Assembly (NCBI GenBank): GCA_035526335.1
Contig: DATLCN010000036.1
Location: forward strand, 1 to 64,000
DNA length: 64,000 bases
Reading direction: 5' to 3'
Source of the DNA: GCA-2861595 sp035526335
GTDB taxonomy: Bacteria; Actinomycetota; Acidimicrobiia; Acidimicrobiales; GCA-2861595
The stretch's first letter is position 1; each line of letters opens with the position of its first letter. Below are positions 42,809-51,252 of this stretch, piece after piece. The position numbers and the translations under genes are program-made. Under the pieces are notes generated by a model. It saw only the letters and a program-made list of their open reading frames with translations. It had not been told where the DNA came from and ran no database searches.

Positions 42809-44610
42809 CAGGAGTACTCCCGGGCCTCGATGCGCTCGGGCGTCCCCAGGGGCGTCATGCCGACGGCGCGCAGCAGATCATCGGTAGTCGCCACCGGATC
42901 GGTGAACCGATCCCAGTCGTTGCGGATCACGTTCGCAACGACTGCGGCGGGCCGCCCCACCAGCAGCCTGGCCGCACGCAAGTCGGTGGGCGACCACTGA
43001 AGCACACTGGGCTCGTCGCTGCAGCCACCAGGCCAGATCGCGCCCCGGTCGCTGGCGTCTCTGGGATCCCCAGGGCTGCGGTCGGCGTCTCTCAGCCGTC
43101 GCGCCGTGTCCGCGGGCGACATGCCCCTCGTGGCCAGCCAGAGGGCGACGACACCGCGAGCCTGACCCGCGACGACGGTGCCCTCCCCTCCCGGGCGGGC
43201 TTCTGTCGGCAGGCCGACCGCACGCGCCGCCAACCGGAAACGGGAGGCCGCGAAGTTGTCCGGGTGCGAATGGAATCGCAGCCGCAGCACGCCACCGGGT
43301 AGGTCGCGGGTCCGGCCGGCCAGCGCGTCTCGCACCTCCCGTTGGAGCTGACGGTCACGCTTCTCGAAGTAGGTGAGAAAGGTGACGCCCTCGCGCGCGC
43401 TCGGCGGCACGGCGGCGGCGACCGGCCGTATGGCCGCGACCGTCCGGGTCGCCAGCTCGGCGTACTCCTCGTACGAGCACACCCGGACGCCGGCTCCGGC
43501 CGGGAGGCAGCGGGCGTGCGCGACGGGCTGGGCGATTCGCTCGGCGATGGACGCGGCGTCGGAGCGACTCGCAGGCCGGACGACGACCAGCGCAGCGACG
43601 ATCGTGATCACGGCTGCACCTGCGGCAGTGGCCTCCAGGATGCGGCGAGGCCGCCGGCCGACGAGCGCCAGCACACCGACGAGCACGGTCAGACCCAGCA
43701 ACCAGGCCGTACGCCCCCACACGGGCCGCGTGTAGTACAGCGCATCGATACCCCCGCTGGGAACGAAGGTGCTCAGGAGCCGGTCGGTGGCCCAGCTCTG
43801 ACCGCCGATCTGGTTGATCTGGCCACCCAGCACGCCGATCCCGACGACGGCCAGCACCGGCGTCAGCGACCACCGGGCCCAGCGACCGAGCGTGACCCCG
43901 AGCACGACGGCGCCGGCGCCGATCACGGCTGTCGCCGCCAGCTCGGCCGCCACTTCGCGGTCGAACGGCCCGTACAGGCGCGAGTTGCGGGCGGCGACGA
44001 GCACGAGCATGCCGACCGCGCCGACCACGCAGACCACCGCGCCGACCCACGCAGTCGCCAGATGCCCACGGGTCCTGGTGTCCGCGTCGGCAGGGCACGC
44101 GTCGAACAGCTCGTCGCAACCGTCGCGCGTCGACCTCGTCCGGTTCCGGTGCGCGGCGATGATCGCCGCCGCCGCGAACGGGTGGCTCATCATCGTCAAG
44201 CGCCCGACGAACTCCGACCAGCTCCGGTCCACGTCGTCGACCCACAAGACGCCGAAGGTCAGGTACACCATCGCCCAGAAACCAATGCCGACCGCGAAGC
44301 ACGCACCGGTGGCGAGCTGGCGTGCCTCGAACCGGGCCAGGGCCCGCGCCACCGAGCCGCCACCACCTCTCGGCGCGCCCAGTGGTAGGGGCGGGACGGC
44401 GACCACCGGCGCCGGCGCCGGCGCCGGCGCGCCGGTCCAGCCCACCTCGATGGCGCGCACCGTCCGGCTACGGAACAGCACGACGCCGAGCACGCCGACG
44501 AGCAGGAACAGCGGCAGTGGGAGCCTCGGCGACGACCCCGCGATCAGGCCGACGAACGCGGCACCGGCAGCGATCGCAGCCACCAGCCTCAGTCCCGCCC
44601 CCCGCATCAC
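42805..44610 (-). CDS. Large membrane protein of the sigma-factor/ABC operon
   Basis: No family recognised. It has 601 residues: two N-terminal helices, a Pro-Ala linker coded by a GCCGGC repeat at about 44405-44430, six or more helices between 90 and 345 (for example LATAWVGAVVCVVGAVGMLV), then a soluble C-terminal part of about 240 residues with CLPAGAGVRVCSYEEYAELA and VTFLTYFEKRDRQLQREVRD. It is coupled to the ATPase upstream by a four-base overlap and to the small membrane protein downstream by CTGA, so it is the likely main permease-like partner. Confidence 0.72.
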   Translation of the reverse strand: MMRGAGLRLVAAIAAGAAFVGLIAGSSPRLPLPLFLLVGVLGVVLFRSRTVRAIEVGWTGAPAPAPAPVVAVPPLPLGAPRGGGGSVARALARFEARQLATGACFAVGIGFWAMVYLTFGVLWVDDVDRSWSEFVGRLTMMSHPFAAAAIIAAHRNRTRSTRDGCDELFDACPADADTRTRGHLATAWVGAVVCVVGAVGMLVLVAARNSRLYGPFDREVAAELAATAVIGAGAVVLGVTLGRWARWSLTPVLAVVGIGVLGGQINQIGGQSWATDRLLSTFVPSGGIDALYYTRPVWGRTAWLLGLTVLVGVLALVGRRPRRILEATAAGAAVITIVAALVVVRPASRSDAASIAERIAQPVAHARCLPAGAGVRVCSYEEYAELATRTVAAIRPVAAAVPPSAREGVTFLTYFEKRDRQLQREVRDALAGRTRDLPGGVLRLRFHSHPDNFAASRFRLAARAVGLPTEARPGGEGTVVAGQARGVVALWLATRGMSPADTARRLRDADRSPGDPRDASDRGAIWPGGCSDEPSVLQWSPTDLRAARLLVGRPAAVVANVIRNDWDRFTDPVATTDDLLRAVGMTPLGTPERIEAREYSC

Positions 44611-45473
44611 GCCACCGCCGATTCAGTCGCCGCCGGCCCCGCCAGCACCAGGTAGCCGTCCTCCACGGTGGGGCTCACGAGGTCGGCGCTGGCCGGCGGC
44701 TCGCCGATGTGCCGAACCCGCCCCTCGGAGGTGACCCACGCCAGTTCGGCGCGCGGGTCGCGGGAGTCGGCCAGCCACACCCGGCCCTTCGCTCGAGCGG
44801 CCAGCTCCGCCGGCGTGCCGGCGAAAGCGACGCGTCCCCCGAGCAACACGATCACTCGCTGACACAGGGCGGCCACGTCGTCGGTCTGATGCGTCGACAG
44901 CAATACAATGACGCCGGCTCGTTGCGCGCCCAGCAGCTCACGGAACCGCAGGCGCTGTTCGGGGTCGAGGCCGGCGGTGGGCTCGTCCAGCAGCAGCAGC
45001 GACGGCGCTCCGAGCAACGACTGCGCAATGGCGAGACGTCGGCGCATGCCGCCGGAGAGGACACGGATGCGCTTGTGCGTCACCGCGTCGAGGCCGACCA
45101 GCCCGAGCACCCGTCGAACTTCGTCGTGTCGAGCCTTGCGCTCGGTCCACTCCTTGAGGATGGCGACGTAGTCGACGAACTCAAAGGCGGTGAAATGCTG
45201 ATGGAACCCGGGCTCCTGCGGCATGTAGCCGAGCTGGCGGCGGATCCCGAGGCGATCCTCGGCCACGCGGGGGTCGTAGCCCAGCAGGCGCACCTCTCCC
45301 GCATCGGGCGCGAGGACGGTGGCCGCGATCCGCAGCAGCGTGGTCTTGCCGGCGCCGTTCGGCCCCAGCAGTCCGGTCACGCCGGGCCCGATCTCGAGAT
45401 CGACGTCGTCGAGGGCAATGGTGCCACCGAATCGCTTGCGCAGTCCAACGAGGTGGACCGTCGGGTCGATCAT
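44607..45473 (-). CDS. ABC transporter ATPase (ABC-2/exporter type)
   Basis: A 288-residue ATPase of the CcmA/DrrA type: Walker A GPNGAGKTT, Q-loop in GYMPQEP, signature LSGGMRRR, Walker B LLLLDEP and switch His in LLSTHQTDD. The C-terminal 60 residues form a small regulatory tail (RVWLADSRDPRAELAWVTSE). The start is ATG 45473, with a strong AGGAGG six bases upstream, overlapping the anti-sigma stop (ATGA). A longer reading to 45686 has no support. Confidence 0.92.
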   Translation of the reverse strand: MIDPTVHLVGLRKRFGGTIALDDVDLEIGPGVTGLLGPNGAGKTTLLRIAATVLAPDAGEVRLLGYDPRVAEDRLGIRRQLGYMPQEPGFHQHFTAFEFVDYVAILKEWTERKARHDEVRRVLGLVGLDAVTHKRIRVLSGGMRRRLAIAQSLLGAPSLLLLDEPTAGLDPEQRLRFRELLGAQRAGVIVLLSTHQTDDVAALCQRVIVLLGGRVAFAGTPAELAARAKGRVWLADSRDPRAELAWVTSEGRVRHIGEPPASADLVSPTVEDGYLVLAGPAATESAVA

Positions 45474-46309
45474 GAATTCCTCCTGACGATGGCGAAGGCG
45501 TGGCGCCTTCGTGACAGCGTGGCCAGTGCCACGACGACGACACCGGCACAGGTGATCTGGCCGGGCGCGGCGAGCGGCGCCAGCTCGGTGACCGGCCCGG
45601 ACTTCGGCTGCGGCACCGCCGACAGCCACAACGCCGACAACCAGACCGCCCCGAGCAGCGCGGCAGCGGACTCGGCGCGCATCCACGTGCTCAGCGCGAG
45701 GCCCCCCAGGCTCAATGCGAGCGCGGGCACGACCCAGGCGGCGTCTTTGAGCTGCAGGTCAGGTAGCGCCAGCGCGCCGAGGGCGAGCGCGGCGAGGGTG
45801 GCGACGAGGACGGCCACGGCCCGGCGGAGGGCGAGACCGATGCCGGTCAGCGGTGCGGCGACACCGGCGTCGCCGGCGGGGTCGGCGCCGGGGCCGAAGG
45901 CCAGCACGACGCCGACGAGCGGAACGAGCGGCGCGGCCACGAGGAAGGGCGCGTTGGTGTCGGCCGTCCGCGCGAACCCCACCGTGCCGCCGATGGCCAT
46001 CGCCAACGCCGCCAGCCAGGCGAGCTGCAGGGGCCGGGTGGCCGCTACGAGCCGCGCGTGGGTCTCGGCCACGCCGAGGTGCCGCAACAGGCGCTCGACC
46101 AGAGACGGCACGGGCCGATCTATGCGATCGGCGACTCCGTCCCAAGACGCCCTCGACCATTCCTCACCGCTGACGCGCGCTGTCTCCGCGCGGCAGTCCG
46201 CACACCTGAGGAGATGCAGCTCCAAGGACGCCGCCACGTCCGGATCGAGCTCGTGTGGCGCGTCGGCGAACTGCGCCAGGTCGTCGGGGGATGCGTGCCA
46301 GGTGGTCAT
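45470..46309 (-). CDS. Zinc-finger anti-sigma factor with membrane domain
   Basis: A 279-residue protein. The N-terminal zinc-finger (ZAS/zf-HC2) motif ELHLLRCADCRAE provides HxxxCxxC. A 45-residue linker follows, then six hydrophobic helices from about residue 93 to the end. Anti-sigma factors of this kind hold their ECF sigma factor at the membrane until a signal releases it. It overlaps the sigma gene by four bases and the ATPase by four bases, so sigma, anti-sigma and transporter are made together. Confidence 0.87.
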   Translation of the reverse strand: MTTWHASPDDLAQFADAPHELDPDVAASLELHLLRCADCRAETARVSGEEWSRASWDGVADRIDRPVPSLVERLLRHLGVAETHARLVAATRPLQLAWLAALAMAIGGTVGFARTADTNAPFLVAAPLVPLVGVVLAFGPGADPAGDAGVAAPLTGIGLALRRAVAVLVATLAALALGALALPDLQLKDAAWVVPALALSLGGLALSTWMRAESAAALLGAVWLSALWLSAVPQPKSGPVTELAPLAAPGQITCAGVVVVALATLSRRRHAFAIVRRNS

Positions 46310-46860
46310 GCCAGTGCTCCTCGGAGCTGTTGTCGGGCGCGCATGGCGCGCGTCTTAACGGTGCCGGCCGGGATCCCGAGCAGGCGGCCGGCCTCACGAG
46401 TCGTGAGGCCGTCGATCACAGTGGCCTGGATCACGGCGCGGAGCTCAGGAGAGAGGCGGTTCAGAGCCCCCGCCAGGTTGCCGTACTCGACGCCGAGCAG
46501 CGCCTGCTCCTCGGCGGCGACGACCACGTCGGGAGCGCCGCGGCCGTGGCTGTAGCCGGGCGCCGGCATGGCCACCGGCACCCAGCGGCCGCGGTGGCGG
46601 AGCGCAGCGATCAGCCTTCGGATGGCGATCCCCCAGATCCAGGCGGCGGGCTCGCCGCGGCCGTCCCAGCGGCGGGCACTCTTCCATACCGCCACGAAGG
46701 TGTCCTGCACCGCGTCGGCGACGACGTCGGCGTCGGCGCAGCGCCGCCGCAACCGGGCGCTCACCCACGGCGCGTGCCGGTCGTGAAGCTCGCGCAGCGC
46801 CCCGCGATCGCCGTCACGCACCGCGACGAGCAGTTCGGCGTCACTTCGCACCAGCACCAT
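46306..46860 (-). CDS. ECF RNA polymerase sigma factor
   Basis: A 184-residue sigma-70 family factor with region 2 (RELHDRHAPWVSARLRRRCA, VVADAVQDTFVAVWKSA) and region 4 (LSPELRAVIQATVIDGLTTR, LGIPAGTVKTRAMRARQQL). The DAVQDTFVAVW block is the classic -10-melting region. It is first in a five-gene operon with the anti-sigma factor and a probable exporter. The inverted repeat at 46887-46920 lies 27 bases upstream and may be a regulatory site. Confidence 0.93.
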   Translation of the reverse strand: MVLVRSDAELLVAVRDGDRGALRELHDRHAPWVSARLRRRCADADVVADAVQDTFVAVWKSARRWDGRGEPAAWIWGIAIRRLIAALRHRGRWVPVAMPAPGYSHGRGAPDVVVAAEEQALLGVEYGNLAGALNRLSPELRAVIQATVIDGLTTREAGRLLGIPAGTVKTRAMRARQQLRGALA

Positions 46861-46886
46861 CGTGGACCCTGTCGCGGTGCCACCGC

Positions 46887-46920
46887 CCGACGGTTCGCCT
46901 CGAACGGGGTGAACCGTCGG
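46887..46920. promoter_or_regulatory. 10-bp inverted repeat upstream of the ECF sigma gene
   Basis: CCGACGGTTC (46887-46896), 14 bases, GAACCGTCGG (46911-46920), perfect. It lies 27 bases upstream of the sigma factor ATG. It could be an operator or a hairpin in the leader. The GAACCGTC arm has some likeness to ECF -35/-10 words (GAAC, CGTC), but a normal ECF spacing is not present. Confidence 0.5.
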
Positions 46921-47156
46921 CGCTCATCGACGGGGAAAACCATCAGATCGACCGCAATGGCGCCGAGGGCGTACCCCTGTAGGTTTTTCGACGATGACGA
47001 CCCGGGTGGGACCTTCCTCGCCTCGTCCAGTCACCGTCTGACGGTGCTCCACGCCAGCCGCTGAGGAACTGGGCATCCTCTCCGACGTCGACAGGCGTGA
47101 CGACGGTCCAGCTGCCCCGGTGGACACCACGACGAGCACCACCACTCGGGCGACGA
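46921..47156. other. Gene-free stretch upstream of the sigma operon
   Basis: No credible gene. It must contain the promoter of the sigma operon. No further repeat or RNA motif seen. Confidence 0.4.
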
Positions 47157-47184
47157 CCTTCGGATTTCCCTCTGTTTCCGAAGG
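47157..47184 (-). terminator. 8-bp hairpin after the AAA-DUF4143 pseudogene
   Basis: CCTTCGGA, 12-base loop, TCCGAAGG, starting 17 bases past the stop at 47201. Perfect stem, no U-tract. Confidence 0.45.
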
Positions 47185-47200
47185 CGAGCCTCAGTGGCGG

Positions 47201-48451
47201 TCAGGGAGCGAGTGCGCCGACTGGGATCACGGCGATGCTGTCGGGGCGGACGTAGCCGTACCCGGTCCCGGCGATGACGCCGAGGACGGAGGGCTCCCCG
47301 CTCTTGCCGGTGTCGATCGACTCTCGGAACCGCAGGAGCGCCTCGGCGCCTTCGTCAACGAGACCGGCGCCGAGCTTGACCTCGAACGCCCCCCACCGGC
47401 CATCGGCGAGCTGCACTACGGCGTCGGCCTCCACGCCGTAGTTGTCGCGGTAGTGGAGCACCTCCCCGTCGAGCGGCTGGGCGAGAACTCGGAGGTCTCG
47501 GATGACGAGCGACTCGAAGAGCAGCCCAAGGAGGTTGAGGTCGCCACGAAGGCGTTCGGGCCCGGCTCCGAGCGCGGCTACCGCCAGGGACGGATCGACG
47601 AAGTGGCGCTTGGACGATGTACGGAGACTGGCCCGCGAGCGCAGGTGGGGCGCCCACGCCGGCTGGTCCTCGATGACCATCAACCGATCGAGGATGTTGA
47701 GGTACTCGGCGACGGTGTGACGATCGAGCGGTCCGTCGCCGCCACCGGCATCGGCAGCCAGCACGGTGGCCGCCACCTCGGTAGCGGTGTTGCGAGCCAG
47801 CGACCGCAAGAGCCGCTCGACGCGTGCCGGGTCGCGCGTCGAGCCCGCGACGCGGGAAACGTCGACCTGACGAACCTGCTCGAGGTAGTCGCGCGCCCCG
47901 CGGGCAGCGTCGGCGACGCGACGGCCCTGCTGGGCCGGCCAGCCACCGGCGGTGATGCGATCGGCGAGGTCGGCCACCGCCAAGCCCGGGTCATCGGACC
48001 GGGGTGGCTCGCCCGCCAGGAGCCCGGCGAGCGACACTGCGCCGTTCGTGTGCCCGCTCTCGAAGAGCGTCATGGGCCGCATCGGCAGGAACGAGAACCG
48101 GCCGGCGCCGGTGTGCCTGGCGACGTCGTCGGCTGGCACCGACGAGCCGGTCAGCACGAACTGGCCGGAGAGGCCTCGATCGTCGACGGCCCGGCGCACG
48201 TGGTTCCACAGGCCGGGCTCGATCTGCCACTCGTCGATCAGCCGGGGGGTCGGGCCTTCGAGCACCAGTGATGGGTCCACCGCGGCGGCCCGCCGGGCGT
48301 TCTCGTCTACGTCGAGCAGGACCGAACTCGCCACGCGCTATCGCGCCGTCTCGGTCTTGCCGCTCGCCTTGGGTCCCTCGATGACGACCGCGCCCGCAGC
48401 GGCGAGGCGGGCGTCCAGCTCTGCATCGACAACTCTGGGCAGGTAGGGCAC
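47201..48451 (-). pseudogene. AAA ATPase / DUF4143 protein, broken by an in-frame amber codon
   Basis: The family is a roughly 400-residue AAA ATPase with C-terminal DUF4143 nuclease-like domain. Here the reading frame from GTG 48451 gives 36 residues containing the Walker A loop (VVIEGPKASGKTETAR). It then hits TAG at 48338-48340, and continues in the same frame from there to 47201: LVLEGPTPRLIDEWQ (Walker B region), FVLTGSS (sensor 1), ALLRFRESIDTG at the end. A GTG at 48334 could restart translation of 377 residues, but without the P-loop. The rest shows normal codon use and no further break, so the change is recent, or is an assembly error. Confidence 0.8.
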
Positions 48452-48481
48452 TGGCGGGCTCCAACTCGCGGTCGATTGAGG

Positions 48482-48518
48482 CACCAGATTGTAGGCATCC
48501 TGGTCACCACTTTGTAGG
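48482..48518 (-). repeat. Two 14-bp direct repeats, 23-bp period, in the pseudogene's promoter region
   Basis: CACCAGATTGTAGG (48482-48495) and CACCACTTTGTAGG (48505-48518), 12 of 14 identical, about two helix turns apart, 30-65 bases upstream of the GTG start. An A/T-rich segment (48520-48557) lies just upstream on the minus strand. This looks like a promoter with a tandem operator, perhaps the gene's own regulatory site. Confidence 0.4.
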
Positions 48519-49092
48519 AGATCGTTAAAACTGCCTTTCGTTCTTTCGATTTGGCATAGGGTGGCCCTCCGCAGAGAACGGCGAGTCGGTCACCGTCCCC
48601 GCCGAGCCCGCACGACTGTACGCCCTCGACGTAGTCGGGGCTACCGCTCCAACGTCCGCCGCCTGCCACCAATCAGGCGATTCAAGACCAGAGCGTGATG
48701 ACCTTGACGCCGAATCTGGTTCGCAACGCCATGGCCAACGCGGAGCGAGACCGAGCGGTGGTGCCCGGGTGTACGCTCGCGGGCGACACGACAAGATCCC
48801 TCACGTGTTCGACCAGCACATGGCTGGCTGGGGGCGTCGCTCCGGACCCTGGTAGCGCATCTGAACACAGCGCTAATCGCCAGGAGACAGTCCCATGAGT
48901 CGAGCCGAGTCTTCCCCAGGACCTACTTCAAGTGCCGACCAAGCTTTCGTCGGAGGCGACGGTCACCTTGGTGTCTGACGACGCCGTGGACGGCACGTAC
49001 AACGGAGCCAATGTTCCGGTCGCACCCCCTCCTGCCGCGGACTCTCGTCGCCGCGAGAATGACACCGAGGTCACCTCGGACCACGGCGCGCG
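48519..49092. other. Gene-free, decayed stretch
   Basis: No intact gene. A minus-strand frame at 48682-48819 (45 codons) reads VEHVRDLVVSPASVHPGTTA and LRTRFGVKVITLWS, which is protein-like and may be a fragment of a lost gene; I do not recognise it. The rest shows no RNA motif or repeat. Confidence 0.35.
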
Positions 49093-49824
49093 ATGAGTTC
49101 CAGCAGCGAACGGCGGCTCCGCATCCTCGCCCAACTCAACAACGGTGCGGCCGGGGACCTGGAGGTGAAGCGGCTCTGTCAGATCTGCGCCGAGGTCACC
49201 GGTATGAGCGGCGCCGGGATCATGCTGATGTCCAACGACGTGCCACGTGGCGCGGTCTGCTCCACCGACGAAGTGAGCGCCGTGATCGAGGACCTCCAGT
49301 TCGCGCTGGTCGAGGGTCCCTGTGTGGACGCCTTCCACCTGGAGACCCCCGTTCTCGAACCGGACCTAGCTGAACCCGTCACGCCGCGCTGGCTCGGATT
49401 CACCGGCCCGGCGGTCGAGGCCGGCGCGCGAGCCGTGTTCGGCTTCCCACTGCAGTTGGGCGCCGTCCGGCTCGGCGCCCTGAACCTGTATCGGACCGAA
49501 CCGGGACCGCTCACGGACGACCAGCACGCAGACGCGTTGGTGATGGCCGACGTCGCCGCCCAGGCGCTCCTTGTAATGCAAGCCGACGCGCCACCCGGGC
49601 AGTTGGCCGCCTCGATCGAGGACGGCTCCGACTTCCAGCACGTCGTCCACCAGGCCTCCGGCATGGTCTCCGCTCAGCTCGAGGTCACCGTTGGCCAAGC
49701 GCTCATCCGCTTGCGGGCCCACGCATTCGGCAACGACCGCCCTCTCGTCGTGGTCGCCCAGGATGTCGTGGCCAGACGGCTGCGATTCGACGCCCAAAGC
49801 GGTGAGAAGGACCCTCGCCCGTGA
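49093..49824 (+). CDS. GAF-ANTAR regulator 1
   Basis: A 243-residue protein with a GAF domain at about 15-160 (LCQICAEVTGMSGAGIMLMS, VEGPCVDAFH, FGFPLQLGAVRLGALNLYRT) and an ANTAR RNA-binding helix set at about 180-240 (VVHQASGMVSAQLEVTVGQA, LIRLRAHAFGNDRP). ANTAR proteins bind paired RNA hairpins to prevent termination; the GAF domain is the likely sensor. The start is ATG 49093. The next gene has the same layout. Confidence 0.9.
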   Translation: MSSSSERRLRILAQLNNGAAGDLEVKRLCQICAEVTGMSGAGIMLMSNDVPRGAVCSTDEVSAVIEDLQFALVEGPCVDAFHLETPVLEPDLAEPVTPRWLGFTGPAVEAGARAVFGFPLQLGAVRLGALNLYRTEPGPLTDDQHADALVMADVAAQALLVMQADAPPGQLAASIEDGSDFQHVVHQASGMVSAQLEVTVGQALIRLRAHAFGNDRPLVVVAQDVVARRLRFDAQSGEKDPRP

Positions 49825-49937
49825 CACAGCAGCCATGCCCCCCCTACGGGCCACGACGACCCGGTCGGTGTACCGTCGGGCTGTGGCTCTCGGCCCGGAA
49901 CGGCCCACCGCGGAGCCCTCGGGGGACTGGAGATCCG

Positions 49938-50678
49938 ATGACTAGAGACACGCTTCTCGCCCGAACCTTCGTGGAGCTCTCCGACACCCTGGTCGACGAG
50001 TTCGACGTAGTCGAGCTGTTGACCCTGCTCGCCGATCGCTGTGTCGAGGTACTCGATGTTGCCGCGGCGGGCATCATGCTCGCCGGACCTGGTGGTGAAC
50101 TACGGGTGATGGCCTCCTCCAGCGCCGCGATGCGCGTGCTCGAGGTGTTCGAGGTGCAAGCACAGGAGGGTCCCTGCCTCGACTGCTACCGCACCGGCCA
50201 GCCGGTACTGAACGAGATCCTCGAAGCTGGCGGCGGCCGCTGGCCCCGGTTCACGGCCGAAGCGCTCGAGGCCGGCTTCCAGTCAGTGCAAGCGCTCCCA
50301 TTGCGACTGCGCGGCAGCATCATCGGCGCGATCAACCTGTTCCACAAGGACCAGGCGGCACTAGCCGAAGGCGATGTCGAGATCGCCCAAGCCTTCGCAG
50401 ACATAGCGACCATCGCCATCCTTCAACACCGCGCCGGGCTCGAAGGCCAGGTCTTGGCCGAACAGCAGCAGCAGGCGCTCAACAGCCGCGTGGTGGTCGA
50501 GCAGGCCAAGGGAGTGACCGCTGAGCGAACCGGTCTCAGCATGGACGACGCCTTCCGCGCCCTGCGCACGCACGCTCGCAACCACAACCTCGGCCTCGTC
50601 GATGTCGCGCGAGGCGTCATCGACGGCACCGTGCGCTCCGCGGAACTCGGTACCGCTCCCACGGCCAACGACGCCTGA
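49938..50678 (+). CDS. GAF-ANTAR regulator 2
   Basis: A 246-residue paralogue of the preceding gene. The GAF domain is at about 20-165 (LLTLLADRCVEVLDVAAAGI, QEGPCLDCYRTGQPV, VQALPLRLRGSIIGAINLFH). A short coiled coil (LEGQVLAEQQQQALNSRVVV) leads into a full ANTAR domain (EQAKGVTAERTGLSMDDAFR, ALRTHARNHNLGLVDVARGV). The start is ATG 49938, with GGAG five bases upstream; a longer frame from 49821 overlaps gene 1 and is not protein-like. The two ANTAR ends differ in that this one keeps the standard EQAKG entry motif. Confidence 0.92.
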   Translation: MTRDTLLARTFVELSDTLVDEFDVVELLTLLADRCVEVLDVAAAGIMLAGPGGELRVMASSSAAMRVLEVFEVQAQEGPCLDCYRTGQPVLNEILEAGGGRWPRFTAEALEAGFQSVQALPLRLRGSIIGAINLFHKDQAALAEGDVEIAQAFADIATIAILQHRAGLEGQVLAEQQQQALNSRVVVEQAKGVTAERTGLSMDDAFRALRTHARNHNLGLVDVARGVIDGTVRSAELGTAPTANDA

Positions 50679-50686
50679 CCGGCGCC

Positions 50687-50704
50687 GGGCGGCAGTCGCC
50701 GCCT
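50687..50704 (+). terminator. Short hairpin after GAF-ANTAR regulator 2
   Basis: GGCGGC-AGTC-GCCGCC at 50688-50703, nine bases after the stop codon, followed by TT. A weak but well-placed terminator candidate. Confidence 0.4.
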
Positions 50705-51252
50705 TCGCAACTCGCGATCCAGCCTCGCACCCCTCCGCAGCCCGGGAGTCGCCGCCCGAGCCGACGATCCCGATCCCGGACGCCCTTGCCTATGGTGGTG
50801 GCCCATGCCGCGGCTCGACAACGTTGCCGACGGCGTACAACGTGGACGAGGGGTACGGATGAAGGCGGCGACACGGAAGAGGTGCTGCATCAACGGGGGG
50901 CTCTGGCGTGCGGGGCGCCGGATCCCAACGGAATGAGACGGGGTGCCTGATCAAAGCTGACGGTTGTGATCACCGGTGCGAGCGCGGGAGTGGGCCGGGC
51001 GATGGCGCGCGCCTATGGCCAACGGGGGGCCAACGTGGGCCTGATCGCCAGGGGGCCCGAGGGCCTCGCCGTGGCGGCGACGGAGGTCAAGGCAGGCGGC
51101 CCCAGACCTCGGCAGCGTCGCAAGATGAACAGCGACCGGGGAGGGGCGTGTGAACCGACGACGTAAAGGGATGACGTGGTCCTCCGGCGAAATGCCGGAG
51201 CGGCAGCTTCCGATGTCGGCTCTAGCCGCCGCCGACAGCAAGGCCTGGCCCG
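50705..51252. other. Non-coding stretch with an SDR remnant
   Basis: Apart from the short-chain dehydrogenase fragment at 50954-51106 I see no gene. The stretch is moderately GC-rich with no repeats. Confidence 0.4.
50954..51106 (+). pseudogene. Short-chain dehydrogenase/reductase N-terminal remnant
   Basis: About 50 codons encode the start of a Rossmann-fold SDR: LTVVITGASAGVGRAMARAY, then GQRGANVGLIARGPEGLAVA and ATEVKAGG. The TGxxxGxG cofactor motif is intact. After that the frame leaves the family; neither the NNAG nor the YxxxK active site follows in any frame. It is a truncated copy and cannot be an enzyme. Confidence 0.65.

Noticed and set aside
44400..44432. GCCGGC tandem repeat as a regulatory element
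   Set aside because: It codes for a Pro-Ala linker inside the 601-residue membrane protein and is explained by that.
48338..48340. Recoding of TAG (pyrrolysine or suppression) in the AAA-DUF4143 gene
   Set aside because: No sign of recoding machinery in the window and no reason for an unusual residue just after the P-loop; a plain nonsense mutation is simpler.
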